The notes beneath the pieces are model-generated. The model did not search any database. It saw only the letters and a program-made list of their open reading frames with translations, and was not told where the DNA came from. Shown here one piece after another: positions 8,790 through 16,949 of a stretch of 64,000 bases of DNA; position 1 is the stretch's first letter; each line of letters opens with the position of its first letter. The translations under genes and the position numbers were made by a program. The stretch spans positions 434,001 through 498,000 of the forward strand of contig NZ_SULM01000001.1 in assembly GCF_005250615.1 (NCBI RefSeq), in the 5' to 3' direction. Origin of the DNA: Pseudomonas rhizoryzae (lineage in GTDB: Bacteria > Pseudomonadota > Gammaproteobacteria > Pseudomonadales > Pseudomonadaceae).

Positions 8790-9467
8790 ATGACCCAGGC
8801 TTTGGTCATCGAAGACGACGCGGTGACCGCCCATTCCATTGCCAGCGAGTTGCAGGCCCAAGACTACCAAGTACGCTGGGAAAGCACCGGGCGCGAGGGC
8901 CTGGCCGCCGCCATCGCCGGCGGGCACGACATCATCACCCTCGACCGCATGCTGCCAGACTTCGATGGCCTGACCATCGTCAGTACCCTGCGCGGCCTCG
9001 GCATCGCCACCCCGGTGCTGATGCTCAGCGCCCTGTCCGATGTCGACGAGCGGGTGCGTGGCCTGAGGTGCGGTGGCGATGACTACCTGACCAAGCCCTT
9101 TTCCCTGGTGGAGATGGTGGCGCGCCTGGAAGCGCTGCTGCGGCGTCCGGTCGCCCAGACCGCCAGCCACCAGCTGAAGGTAGGCGAGCTGACCCTGGAC
9201 CTCATCGACAACACCCTGACCCGCGCCGGCGAGGCCATCGCCTTGCTGCCCACCGAATTCAAGATCCTCACCTACCTGATGCGCAACGCCGGGCAACTGG
9301 TGACCCGCACCATGCTGTTCGAGCAGGTCTGGGGCTATCACTTCGATCCGGGCACCAACATCATCGATGTGCACATGGGCCGGCTGAGACGCAAGATCGA
9401 AAGGGCGGGGCAGCCGCTGGTGCATACCGTGCGTGGGGCCGGCTATGTCCTCGTCGTCCCGGACTAG
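8790..9467 (+). CDS. OmpR/PhoB-family response regulator
   Basis: DNA-binding response regulator of 225 residues. The receiver domain spans 1-115, with the acidic pair at residues 9-10, phosphoacceptor Asp52 in LDRMLPD and the lysine of YLTKPF. A winged-helix effector follows at about 130-222 (LLPTEFKILTYLMRN to VRGAGYVL). I choose ATG 8790 because GGGAGG sits just upstream; an earlier in-frame start at 8760 has no support. The kinase gene begins inside its last 23 bp, so the pair is co-translated. The target is unknown; the divergent ModA-like gene and the tricarboxylate unit are the nearest candidates. Confidence 0.93.
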   Translation: MTQALVIEDDAVTAHSIASELQAQDYQVRWESTGREGLAAAIAGGHDIITLDRMLPDFDGLTIVSTLRGLGIATPVLMLSALSDVDERVRGLRCGGDDYLTKPFSLVEMVARLEALLRRPVAQTASHQLKVGELTLDLIDNTLTRAGEAIALLPTEFKILTYLMRNAGQLVTRTMLFEQVWGYHFDPGTNIIDVHMGRLRRKIERAGQPLVHTVRGAGYVLVVPD

Positions 9468-10818
9468 GCGCTGGCGCTCAGGCAGCAGTCGCTTGCTGGC
9501 CCTCTATGCGCTGTTCTTCGCGGCCTGGGGCGCGGTGTTCACCGGGGTGCTCTACTGGCAGATCTCCGCCTACCTGGGCGAGGTCGCGGAACGCACCCTG
9601 CTGCAGCGGGCCCACTACTACCGCAAGGTCGCCGACGCCGATCTGCTGGGCGAACTCCAGGCCAGCGAGGTCTATTCGATTCCCGGCATCGATGCCTATG
9701 GGCTGTTCGAGGCCGACGGACGCTACCTGGCCGGCAGCCTGGTAAAGCTCCTGCGCAGCCTGCCCGACGATGGCCGGGTGCACTACCTGCAACGCGGCCT
9801 CAAGACCGCCGATACCCTGGACGAGCCGCGCAGTAGCCATGCCTTCCTGCAACGCCGGGCGGACGGGCGCATCCTGGTGCTGGCCCGCGACGGCGGCTCC
9901 ATCTCGGCGGTGGGCGGCATCATCGGCCAGGCGCTGTTCTGGGGGCTGTCGCTCACCCTGATTCCGGGCTTGATCGGCTGGCACCTGTTGCGCCGGCGCC
10001 CGCTGCGCCGGGTCGAGCGCCTGCAGGACAGCCTGGAGCTCATCGTCGCCGGCCATCTGGACGAGCGTCTGCCGCTGTCCAAGCGTCACGACGAACTGGA
10101 CATGCTGGCCGATGCGGTCAATACCACCCTGGCTCAGCTGGAGCGCTCGATGCACGAGGTGAAGGACGTCTGCGACGGCATCGCCCACGACCTGCGCACC
10201 CCGCTGACCCGCCTGCGCGCGCGGCTGCACCAACTCCAGCAACTGCCGCTGGCGGCGCCCCAGGCCGACAGCCTGGGCGAGGCACTGGCCGAGACCGAGG
10301 CCATCATGTCGCGCTTCCAGGGCCTGCTGCGCATCTCCGAACTGGAGGACACCCGGCGACGCCTGGCCTTCGCCTCGCTGGACCTGGCCGCGCTGCTGCG
10401 CCAGGCCCATGAATTCTACGAGCCCATGGCCCAGGAAAAGGCCCAGACCCTGACCCTGGAGCTGGCCGAGGACCTGCCGGACGTCCAGGGCGATGCCTCG
10501 CTGCTGTTCGAAGCGCTGGTCAACCTGCTGGACAACGCCATCAAGTTCGCCCCCGTGGGCGGCCAGGTGCGCCTGCTGGCGCGGAGCGCCGCGGGCGGGG
10601 TACGCATCGAGGTCAGCGACGACGGCCCCGGCATCCCCGAGGCCGAGCGCGAAAGCGTGCTGCGGCGGCTCTGCCGCGGCGATGCCAGCCGCCAGCAGCC
10701 AGGCTATGGCCTGGGGCTGTCGCTGGTGGCGGCCATCGTGCGGCTGCATGGTTTCCAGCTGCGTATCGAGGGGGCGGAGCAGGGGGGCGCCAGAGTAGTC
10801 ATCGCCATTATGTGCTGA
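9445..10818 (+). CDS. Sensor histidine kinase, partner of the upstream regulator
   Basis: Membrane-bound histidine kinase of 457 residues. TM1 is at about 17-40, then a periplasmic loop of about 110 residues, TM2 at about 155-178, a HAMP linker at 180-235 and the HisKA box GIAHDLRTPLTRL with His248. The ATPase domain carries the N box NLLDNAIKFAP, the G1 box DDGPGIP and the G2 region GYGLGLSLV. The start ATG overlaps the regulator gene by 23 bp. A GTG 12 bp earlier is an alternative. The ligand sensed by the periplasmic loop cannot be read from the sequence. Confidence 0.93.
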   Translation: MSSSSRTRRWRSGSSRLLALYALFFAAWGAVFTGVLYWQISAYLGEVAERTLLQRAHYYRKVADADLLGELQASEVYSIPGIDAYGLFEADGRYLAGSLVKLLRSLPDDGRVHYLQRGLKTADTLDEPRSSHAFLQRRADGRILVLARDGGSISAVGGIIGQALFWGLSLTLIPGLIGWHLLRRRPLRRVERLQDSLELIVAGHLDERLPLSKRHDELDMLADAVNTTLAQLERSMHEVKDVCDGIAHDLRTPLTRLRARLHQLQQLPLAAPQADSLGEALAETEAIMSRFQGLLRISELEDTRRRLAFASLDLAALLRQAHEFYEPMAQEKAQTLTLELAEDLPDVQGDASLLFEALVNLLDNAIKFAPVGGQVRLLARSAAGGVRIEVSDDGPGIPEAERESVLRRLCRGDASRQQPGYGLGLSLVAAIVRLHGFQLRIEGAEQGGARVVIAIMC

Positions 10819-11046
10819 TGGCTCGCCTAAGATTCTTGCGACACTGCCAACAGCGACATACCCGAGATAATATCCACAGATAACTGTGAGGTTGACACTT
10901 ACCTACGAGGCGTGATCGCAGCCTTCCACGATCGGCTAGCAAGCGTGCTAGGAGAACGTTTGAGGGCATCACCGGCGAGCATGTCTAGCATCATTGGGCA
11001 GGCAGAGCCCTCTTTCGCAATTGATCAATAGGGAGAAGCGATCAGG

Positions 11047-11955
11047 ATGAAGAATATCTGGGCAGTCAGCATTTTAGCTTTTCCCTTGAGTCTCCTGTCG
11101 GCTTGTAACACGCCTCCACCCGAAGTGGCTGATCCGTCTGGTATGAGTCAGAAAACAGCCGACGGCTTCAGATGCTGGGGTGTAAAGGATCAAACTTCGC
11201 CTACTTCTGAACAAGTCGCATACGTAAAAAGCAAGGCAAAAGGCGGAAATGAGATGTGCCAGGTTATGCTGGGCGTAATGTATGAATTGGGGCGTGGGGT
11301 GCCTCAAGATTACGCCAAAGCACGCTCTGTGTTTCAAAAATTAGGTGATGCACATCCTGAGTCCTATAACTTTCTAGCATCAATGTTGGAGACTGGTAAA
11401 GGCGGGCCAGTGGATTTGGCTGGAGCAAGAGCGCTTTATGAGAGGTCTTATAAGGCTGGTGGGCCAGAGGGCGCTGCCAAGTACGCTGAATATCTGGCGG
11501 ATGGCAAAGGAGGAAGCCAGGACGAAGTTCAAGCTATGGCAATTGCCTTGGAAAATTCTAAGCGATACGGAGACGACGCCTGGAAAGTGGTGACGCTACT
11601 CAGAGCTCGCGGTGTCAAAATGAGCGAGCAACAGGCCGCTAGATATAACGGTCTTTGGGTTGCACGGCTACAGAGTTCGTTAAGGTTGGTGTCTGGCGAG
11701 TATCGAGAGAAGTTGAGGCCTGTTCTGAAGACGGATGGGCCGAAAAAAGTGTATCGGCTCAAGATGCGGTTCGATGAGGGGGTGAGCAATCCTGTTGTGA
11801 CGATGCAGGAGCCTTCCGGAAATGCTTTGCATGATTCGATAGTTGTGAGCGTAATGGAAAGGATAGAAATGAAAGAATTTCTGGTGCTGCCAAATGGGCG
11901 GCGATCACAAGAAATTCAGGTTAACTTTTCGATTGATCCCTATATCGTTAGGTAG
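11047..11955 (+). CDS. Lipoprotein with Sel1 repeats and a TonB-like C-terminal domain
   Basis: A 302-residue protein with a signal peptide and a lipobox ending LLSAC (Cys near 20), so it is probably a lipoprotein. Two to three Sel1-type TPR repeats follow (about 75-175; MLGVMYELGRGVPQDYAKARSVFQKLGD is the clearest). The last 70 residues resemble the TonB C-terminal fold (VYRLKMRFDEG, then NALHDSIVVSVMERI). The base composition is visibly lower in GC than its neighbours, with more A/T-ending codons and AT-rich flanks, which suggests recent acquisition. The ribosome site GGGAGAAG is just upstream. No operon partner. A role in envelope protein-protein contacts is inferred from the repeats only. 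Confidence 0.8.
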   Translation: MKNIWAVSILAFPLSLLSACNTPPPEVADPSGMSQKTADGFRCWGVKDQTSPTSEQVAYVKSKAKGGNEMCQVMLGVMYELGRGVPQDYAKARSVFQKLGDAHPESYNFLASMLETGKGGPVDLAGARALYERSYKAGGPEGAAKYAEYLADGKGGSQDEVQAMAIALENSKRYGDDAWKVVTLLRARGVKMSEQQAARYNGLWVARLQSSLRLVSGEYREKLRPVLKTDGPKKVYRLKMRFDEGVSNPVVTMQEPSGNALHDSIVVSVMERIEMKEFLVLPNGRRSQEIQVNFSIDPYIVR

Positions 11956-12229
11956 TGACTATAGGCGCGCGCCTCGCATTTTGTCGCGGGCTTCTATTTT
12001 TTTATGGTTATAAGGTTTTTGCGAAAGCTGCTGCTTTTTTGATGCTAATTAGCTGTGGTGTCGAGTCATGCGCTTGTGGTGACTATTGATGATAGTAGTC
12101 GCAGGTAAAATCGTTTCTTGAGTCTGAAGCAAAACGTTTCCTAAATTTTTCTTCATTTTCCTTCATTTGCGAGCCTTCCGGGCCTTGCCTAGGGTGGCGG
12201 GCCCTCCTGCTGAACCGGACTCGCCGCTC
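11956..12229. other. AT-rich intergenic stretch, no gene found
   Basis: A 274-bp gap rich in T runs between the Sel1 lipoprotein gene and the carboxypeptidase gene. It has a short perfect palindrome (AGGCGCGCGCCT at 11962-11973) and a looser dyad around GACTATTGATGATAGTAGTC near 12080. No open frame of convincing composition is present. It probably holds the carboxypeptidase promoter. Confidence 0.5.
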
Positions 12230-13399
12230 GTGAAACACCCCTTGCTCTGTCTGGGCCTCGCTGCCCTGGGTCTCGCCTGGCTCGGCCAGGTGGACGCCGC
12301 GCCCATCGCCGATGCCCTGATTCCCTCGCCACCCCAGCTGTCGGCCAAGGCCTGGGTGCTGGTGGACGCCACCACCGGCCAGGTGATCGCCGAAGAGGAC
12401 TCCCACGCGCACCTGCCGCCGGCCAGCCTGACCAAGCTGATGACCGTGTACGTGGCGACCCGCGACATCCAGGCCGGGCGGCTCAAGGCGGATGACCAGG
12501 TCACCGTCAGCGAGAACGCCTGGCGTACCCAAGGCTCGCGGATGTTTCTCGATCCGCGCAGCCAGGTGTCGGTGCACGATCTCCTGCAGGGCATTGTCAT
12601 CGACTCCGGCAACGACGCCAGCGTGGCCCTGGCCGAGCACATCGCCGGCAGCGAAGAGAGTTTCGCCAGCCTGATGAACGCCACCGCCCAGCGCCTCGGC
12701 CTGCACGATACCCACTTCATGAATCCCACCGGGCTGCCCGATCCCGAGCATTTTTCCTCGCCCTACGACATGGCGCTGCTGGCCCGCGCCATCATCCAGG
12801 ACGAGTCGGCCTACTACGAGCTCTATGCCAAGAAGTACTTCACCTGGAACGGCATCCGCCAGCCCAATCGCAACCTGCTGCTCTGGCGCGATCACACCGT
12901 GGACGGACTCAAGACCGGCCACACCGAGGCCGCGGGCTTTTGCATGGTGACCTCGGCGCTACGCGACGGGCGCCGGCTGATCACCGCGGTGTTCGGCTCC
13001 ACCTCGCTCAACAACAGGGCGGCCGATACCCAGAAATTGCTCACCTATGGCTTTCGTTTCTTTGAGAACCAGACTTTTGATACGGCCGGCGTTGCCCTGG
13101 GTACCCCGGCGGTGTGGGAGGCCGCGCGTTCGACCCTGCCGGTGGGCGTGACCCAGGACGTGGTACTGACCCGTCCCAAGGGCCAGCACACGCCGCAGCA
13201 GCGTCTGGTCATCAACGAACCGCTGGTGGCGCCCATCACCCAGGGAGACGTGGTCGGTCGTCTGGAGCTGGTGGATGGCGAGCGGGTGTTGCAGACGCGA
13301 CCCCTGGTGGCCCTGGCGGACGCCGAGCAGGGCGGTTGGTGGTCGCGCTGGCCGCAGCACCTCTATCGGTTGGTGCTGCACTGGCTGGGGCGGATCTAG
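12230..13399 (+). CDS. D-alanyl-D-alanine carboxypeptidase (PBP5/6 family)
   Basis: Penicillin-binding protein of the S11 family that trims the terminal D-Ala from peptidoglycan pentapeptides in the periplasm; 389 residues from a GTG start. The three active-site motifs are present: SLTK (Ser66, Lys69), SGN (Ser126) and KTG (228-230). A signal peptide fits the start at 12230 (VKHPLLCLGLAALGLAWLG). The longer frame from a TTG at 12167 would put about 20 polar residues ahead of it, so I reject it. The C-terminus is an amphipathic, tryptophan-rich helix (WWSRWPQHLYRLVLHWLG) that would anchor the enzyme on the membrane, as in DacA/DacC. Confidence 0.9.
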   Translation: MKHPLLCLGLAALGLAWLGQVDAAPIADALIPSPPQLSAKAWVLVDATTGQVIAEEDSHAHLPPASLTKLMTVYVATRDIQAGRLKADDQVTVSENAWRTQGSRMFLDPRSQVSVHDLLQGIVIDSGNDASVALAEHIAGSEESFASLMNATAQRLGLHDTHFMNPTGLPDPEHFSSPYDMALLARAIIQDESAYYELYAKKYFTWNGIRQPNRNLLLWRDHTVDGLKTGHTEAAGFCMVTSALRDGRRLITAVFGSTSLNNRAADTQKLLTYGFRFFENQTFDTAGVALGTPAVWEAARSTLPVGVTQDVVLTRPKGQHTPQQRLVINEPLVAPITQGDVVGRLELVDGERVLQTRPLVALADAEQGGWWSRWPQHLYRLVLHWLGRI

Positions 13400-13411
13400 T
13401 CCGCGCCGGGC

Positions 13412-14377
13412 TCAGGCGTCGCGGTGCAGTTGTTCGCGCAGAAAGGCATTCATCCGCGCCAGGGTCCAGCGCACGTTGGGCAGTACCCCGAGCATCTCGA
13501 TGAAGCCGTGGATCATGCCGGGTAGCTCGTGGTACTCGACGCTGTTGCCGGCCTTGATCAGGGCCTGGGCATAGAGGCGGGCGTCGTCGCGCAGGGCATC
13601 GCATTCGGCGCCGAAGATCAGCGCGGGTGGCAAGCCGGCGTGGGAGGGCGCATAGAGCGGCGATACCCGCGGGTCCAGGGTGTCCGCATCCTTGAGGTAC
13701 ATGCCGGAAAAGTAGTCCATCAGCGGTCTGGTCAGCGGTGGCACCTGGGCGTTCTCGACCCGAGAGGGGTGGTCCCAGGCGGCGGGAGTGTTGTCCACCC
13801 CGGGGTAGATCAGCACCTGGGCCCTGAGTCTAAGCGCTCCCCCGCGCAGGTGCAGGGCGGCCATGGCGGCGAGGCCACCGCCGGCACTGTCGCCGGCCAC
13901 GGCGACCCTCTGGGTGTCGAGATTGAAGGCCGCGCCGGCCTCGACCAGCCAGTGCAGGGCGGCCAGGACGTCGTCGGGGCTGGCCGGCGCCGGATGTTCG
14001 GGGGCGAGGGCGTAGTGCACCGCCAGGACCGCGCAATCCGTACCCAGGGCGATCTGGCGACAGAGGGAGTCGTGGCTATCCAGGTCGCCGATCACCCAGC
14101 CACCGCCGTGCAGATAGACCACCACCGGCGAGGGCCTGGCGTCCTCGGCCTGGGGTCGATAGAGGCGCAGGGGAATGGGGCCCAGCGGCCCCGGTGCGGC
14201 CAGTTCCTGGATGCGTGCCATGGGTGCCGGCGGCAGGCCCAGGGCGCGATTCAGCTGCACATAGGCGGCGCGGGCCTGCTCGGGCGTGAGGCTTTCGATC
14301 GGCGGTTGCGGCTGCGCGGCCAGTTGCGCCAGCAGGTGGGCGACCTGGGGATCGAGGCGCGCGAAGACGTCGGACAT
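13412..14377 (-). CDS. Alpha/beta hydrolase of the hormone-sensitive lipase family
   Basis: Esterase/lipase-like cytosolic hydrolase, 321 residues. It has the oxyanion-hole motif HGGGWV, the nucleophile elbow GDSAGGG, an acidic residue in the ALIFGAECDALRDDA region and a catalytic His in GMIHGF. Together these define the HSL (family IV) esterases, which cleave short-chain acyl esters. The ATG at 14377 has AGGAG just ahead of it; a longer frame to 14407 is unlikely. It is convergent with the carboxypeptidase gene, with only 12 bp between stops. The natural substrate is unknown. Confidence 0.88.
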   Translation of the reverse strand: MSDVFARLDPQVAHLLAQLAAQPQPPIESLTPEQARAAYVQLNRALGLPPAPMARIQELAAPGPLGPIPLRLYRPQAEDARPSPVVVYLHGGGWVIGDLDSHDSLCRQIALGTDCAVLAVHYALAPEHPAPASPDDVLAALHWLVEAGAAFNLDTQRVAVAGDSAGGGLAAMAALHLRGGALRLRAQVLIYPGVDNTPAAWDHPSRVENAQVPPLTRPLMDYFSGMYLKDADTLDPRVSPLYAPSHAGLPPALIFGAECDALRDDARLYAQALIKAGNSVEYHELPGMIHGFIEMLGVLPNVRWTLARMNAFLREQLHRDA

Positions 14378-14653
14378 GGGGCTTCTCCTGGGTAAGCTGG
14401 GCGCCAAGGCCGACGCCGGTTCGCCGCCAGCCTCGCCGGAGCTCCTGCGGGCGGTCTATCGATCAGATGAACGATGGCGTCTGGGGTGAGACCACCGCTA
14501 ACGGACGACCGTTGCGCTTAAGGTCAGGCTTCAGGGGACTATCCTGCATCTGAACGATAGGCGGGCCGTGGCGCTCCGGTAGACTCGGACCCTAGCCAGG
14601 CCCCGTTCGGGGGCCGGCGCTCTACCCAAGACAATCAAAACAAAGGGGGTAGC

Positions 14654-15646
14654 ATGGCCCAGTCAGCCGCCATTTCCTGCAGTGTGCCCGCCGCGGTGGT
14701 CGCACGCTTCAGCCAGGTCGTCCTGGCCTTGCAGTCCCGTCTGCGCGGCGGGGCCATTACTGAATTCCACGCCCAGGCCCTTGAGCAGTTGCACCTCCTG
14801 GTCGCCTTCGACAAGGCCTGGTGGGGCAACTCCACCTGGCGCGACGGGGTGCCGGTGGCGCACAGCGCCTTCCTGCTGGGCCTGCCCAGTGCCTATACCC
14901 GGGAATGGGACGCCCTCAAGACCCAGGACCGTGACCTCGGCGACTTGCACCAGGTGCAGGGCCGTTGCCAGGTATTCGATTGTCACGATGAGCAAGCCTC
15001 GCCGGCACTGGCCGCCCTGGGGCGCCGCTACGGCTTGGCCCATGGCCTGCGCATCGTGCTGACCGACGACCAGACCCGCCTGGGCGTGCACCTGACGCTG
15101 TTCCGGCAGGACCCAGGCAACCCTTTCACACCGCTGGAATGCCAGTTGCTCGAATGGCTGATGCCCCATCTGCTGCATGCCGAACGGGAGAGTTGCCTGC
15201 GCACCCTGGCGACGCTTAGGGACAGCCAGGGCAGCTTCGACGAACTGGCCCTGGCGGTAAGCGACCGCTATGGCGTGTTGCTGTCCATGGAGCCGGGTTT
15301 CGCCGCCCTGCTGGCGGCGGAGTGGCAGGGCTGGCAGGGCAATCGCCTGCCCGTCGGCTGCGATCCCCAGGACAGCTACCAGGGCCGCACCCTGCAACTC
15401 GACGCCCAGCCGCTGGGCGATCTGCTGTTGCTCAAGGCCCGCCGGCGCAGCGCGGCGGAGCGCCTCAGCGCCCGCGAGTTGGAAGTGGCCCAGTGTTTCG
15501 CCCTCGGCCAGACCTACAAGGAAGTCGCCCGCACCCTGGGCATGGCGCCAGCCACGGTGCGCCACCACCTGAGGCGCATCTACGAAAAGCTCGGCGTCAA
15601 TCGCAAGGCGCAGATCGCGCAACAGGTCGCGGCCGCGCCCGACTGA
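14654..15646 (+). CDS. LuxR-type helix-turn-helix regulator
   Basis: A 330-residue protein whose last 65 residues form a LuxR/FixJ HTH (LSARELEVAQCFALGQTYKEVARTLG, then ATVRHHLRRIYEKLGV). The first 260 residues contain no recognisable receiver or autoinducer-binding motif and look like a GAF/PAS-type sensory domain. A ribosome site (AGGGGG) sits 5 bp before the ATG. It lies 95 bp upstream of, and in the same direction as, the MetA-type outer-membrane protein gene, which it may regulate. The 276-bp gap before it, shared with the divergent esterase gene, would carry its promoter. Confidence 0.85.
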   Translation: MAQSAAISCSVPAAVVARFSQVVLALQSRLRGGAITEFHAQALEQLHLLVAFDKAWWGNSTWRDGVPVAHSAFLLGLPSAYTREWDALKTQDRDLGDLHQVQGRCQVFDCHDEQASPALAALGRRYGLAHGLRIVLTDDQTRLGVHLTLFRQDPGNPFTPLECQLLEWLMPHLLHAERESCLRTLATLRDSQGSFDELALAVSDRYGVLLSMEPGFAALLAAEWQGWQGNRLPVGCDPQDSYQGRTLQLDAQPLGDLLLLKARRRSAAERLSARELEVAQCFALGQTYKEVARTLGMAPATVRHHLRRIYEKLGVNRKAQIAQQVAAAPD

Positions 15647-15741
15647 TCCCACCCCTTCGCTGACCCTTTCGCCACCCCTGGGCGCCCACCGCGCCCGGTG
15701 CGGCCGCGCTCGTTCGCTCGAAAGTCTTGAGGAGTCTTGCC

Positions 15742-16674
15742 ATGTCCCGCTCGCCTGGAATCCTGACCCGTGCCGCCATCCTGGCGCTCGCGGCGCTGGC
15801 CACCACCGCCCACGCCACCGAGAAGGGCATGCCGACCACCGCTGCCGGGGTGCAGGATTTCGGTGCCGGCTTCATGCCGCCGTCGACGCCCTTCGGCACC
15901 CTGGGCATGCGCATCAGCGACTACCAGGCGCGGGTGATCAAGGACAGCCACGGCCGTGACGATGGCAATGACTTCGACATCAACGTCCTGGCCATCGGCC
16001 TGGCCTACCTGCGCATGACCGACCAGCAATTACTGGGCGCGCGCTACGGCTTCGGCGCCGTGTCGGTGTTCTTTCGCATGGACGCCAACCTCGGCGTCAA
16101 CGCCGGTGGCCAGCGGGTGTTCAGCGACAGCGCCCAGCTGTTTCGCCCGGCGGATCTGCAGCTGATTCCGCTGATCCTCGATTGGCGGCCGGCACCGGGA
16201 GTGGGCATCAACACCCAGTTGTCGATCCAGGCGCCCACCGGCGACTACGACAAGGATCGCCTGATCAGCCCCGGCACCCACCACTGGACGCTCTCGCCAA
16301 TCCTCAATGCCAGCTACATCAGCCCGCGCGGGCTGGAGCTGTCGTCCAGCTTCCAGGTCGACATCAATGCGCGCAATCCGGCTACCGACTACCGCAGCGG
16401 GGTGGAGTATCGTCACGAATTCGCCGTCGGCCAGCACCTCGGCGACTGGACCGTCGGCTTGGGCGGCTACTACTACCGCCAGCTCAGCGATGACGACGCC
16501 CCCGGCCTGACCCGCGGCAATCGCGCCCGGGTGGTGGCGTTGGGGCCGGCGGTGAGCTTCTTCCAACCCCGCTCCGGGCTGCCGGCGATCTGGTTGCACG
16601 CCTACAAGGAATTCGACGCGCGCAATCGGGCGGAGGGCTATACCGTCGCCCTCAAGCTCGGGGTGAGCTTCTAG
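15742..16674 (+). CDS. Outer-membrane beta-barrel protein of the phenol MetA/SphX family
   Basis: Exported protein of 310 residues with a signal peptide cut near AHA-T (about residue 26). The rest is beta-strand-rich with alternating hydrophobic residues, ends in phenylalanine (KLGVSF) and has the family features QAPTGDYDKDRL and a YRSGVEYRHEF strand. The Phenol_MetA_deg family is found beside aromatic and hydrocarbon degradation genes and is thought to help uptake across the outer membrane. No catabolic genes adjoin it here, only a LuxR regulator. The start at 15742 is chosen for the GAGGAG ribosome site 10 bp upstream. Confidence 0.82.
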   Translation: MSRSPGILTRAAILALAALATTAHATEKGMPTTAAGVQDFGAGFMPPSTPFGTLGMRISDYQARVIKDSHGRDDGNDFDINVLAIGLAYLRMTDQQLLGARYGFGAVSVFFRMDANLGVNAGGQRVFSDSAQLFRPADLQLIPLILDWRPAPGVGINTQLSIQAPTGDYDKDRLISPGTHHWTLSPILNASYISPRGLELSSSFQVDINARNPATDYRSGVEYRHEFAVGQHLGDWTVGLGGYYYRQLSDDDAPGLTRGNRARVVALGPAVSFFQPRSGLPAIWLHAYKEFDARNRAEGYTVALKLGVSF

Positions 16675-16949
16675 GCCCAGGCGGGACGCTGCCACTCATC
16701 GACTCGTGAAGGGAGGAGGGGGACGGATGCCCGGCGCGGCAACGAAGCCGCAGGGGTAGCACGAGGCCGCGAAGCAGAGCGGACCAAGCGGCAACGCCCA
16801 GGACTGACGCCGTCTCGCTCAGGCTTGCGGGCGTCGACCGCGGTGCTGGCCGGGCCTGGAACCCGCCTGCTGGGCCGAATCTCTACGGAAGCAGGCGACG
16901 GCTGTGCGCCGTCGAATCGCCCCTCCGTCCTCTCAGGAGCTCTGCCGGC
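16675..16949. other. 275-bp leader-like gap before the APC permease, no gene seen
   Basis: The stretch has several small GC-rich dyads (for example GCGGC-AACGAA-GCCGC near 16738-16754) and no convincing reading frame. I compared it by eye with glycine, guanidine and SAH riboswitch consensus elements and saw no match. It probably contains the permease promoter and 5' leader. Confidence 0.4.

Noticed and set aside
16675-16949. Possible riboswitch before the amino acid permease
   Set aside because: Small hairpins exist, but I could not match the conserved cores of glycine, guanidine or SAH classes. A covariance-model search would settle it.
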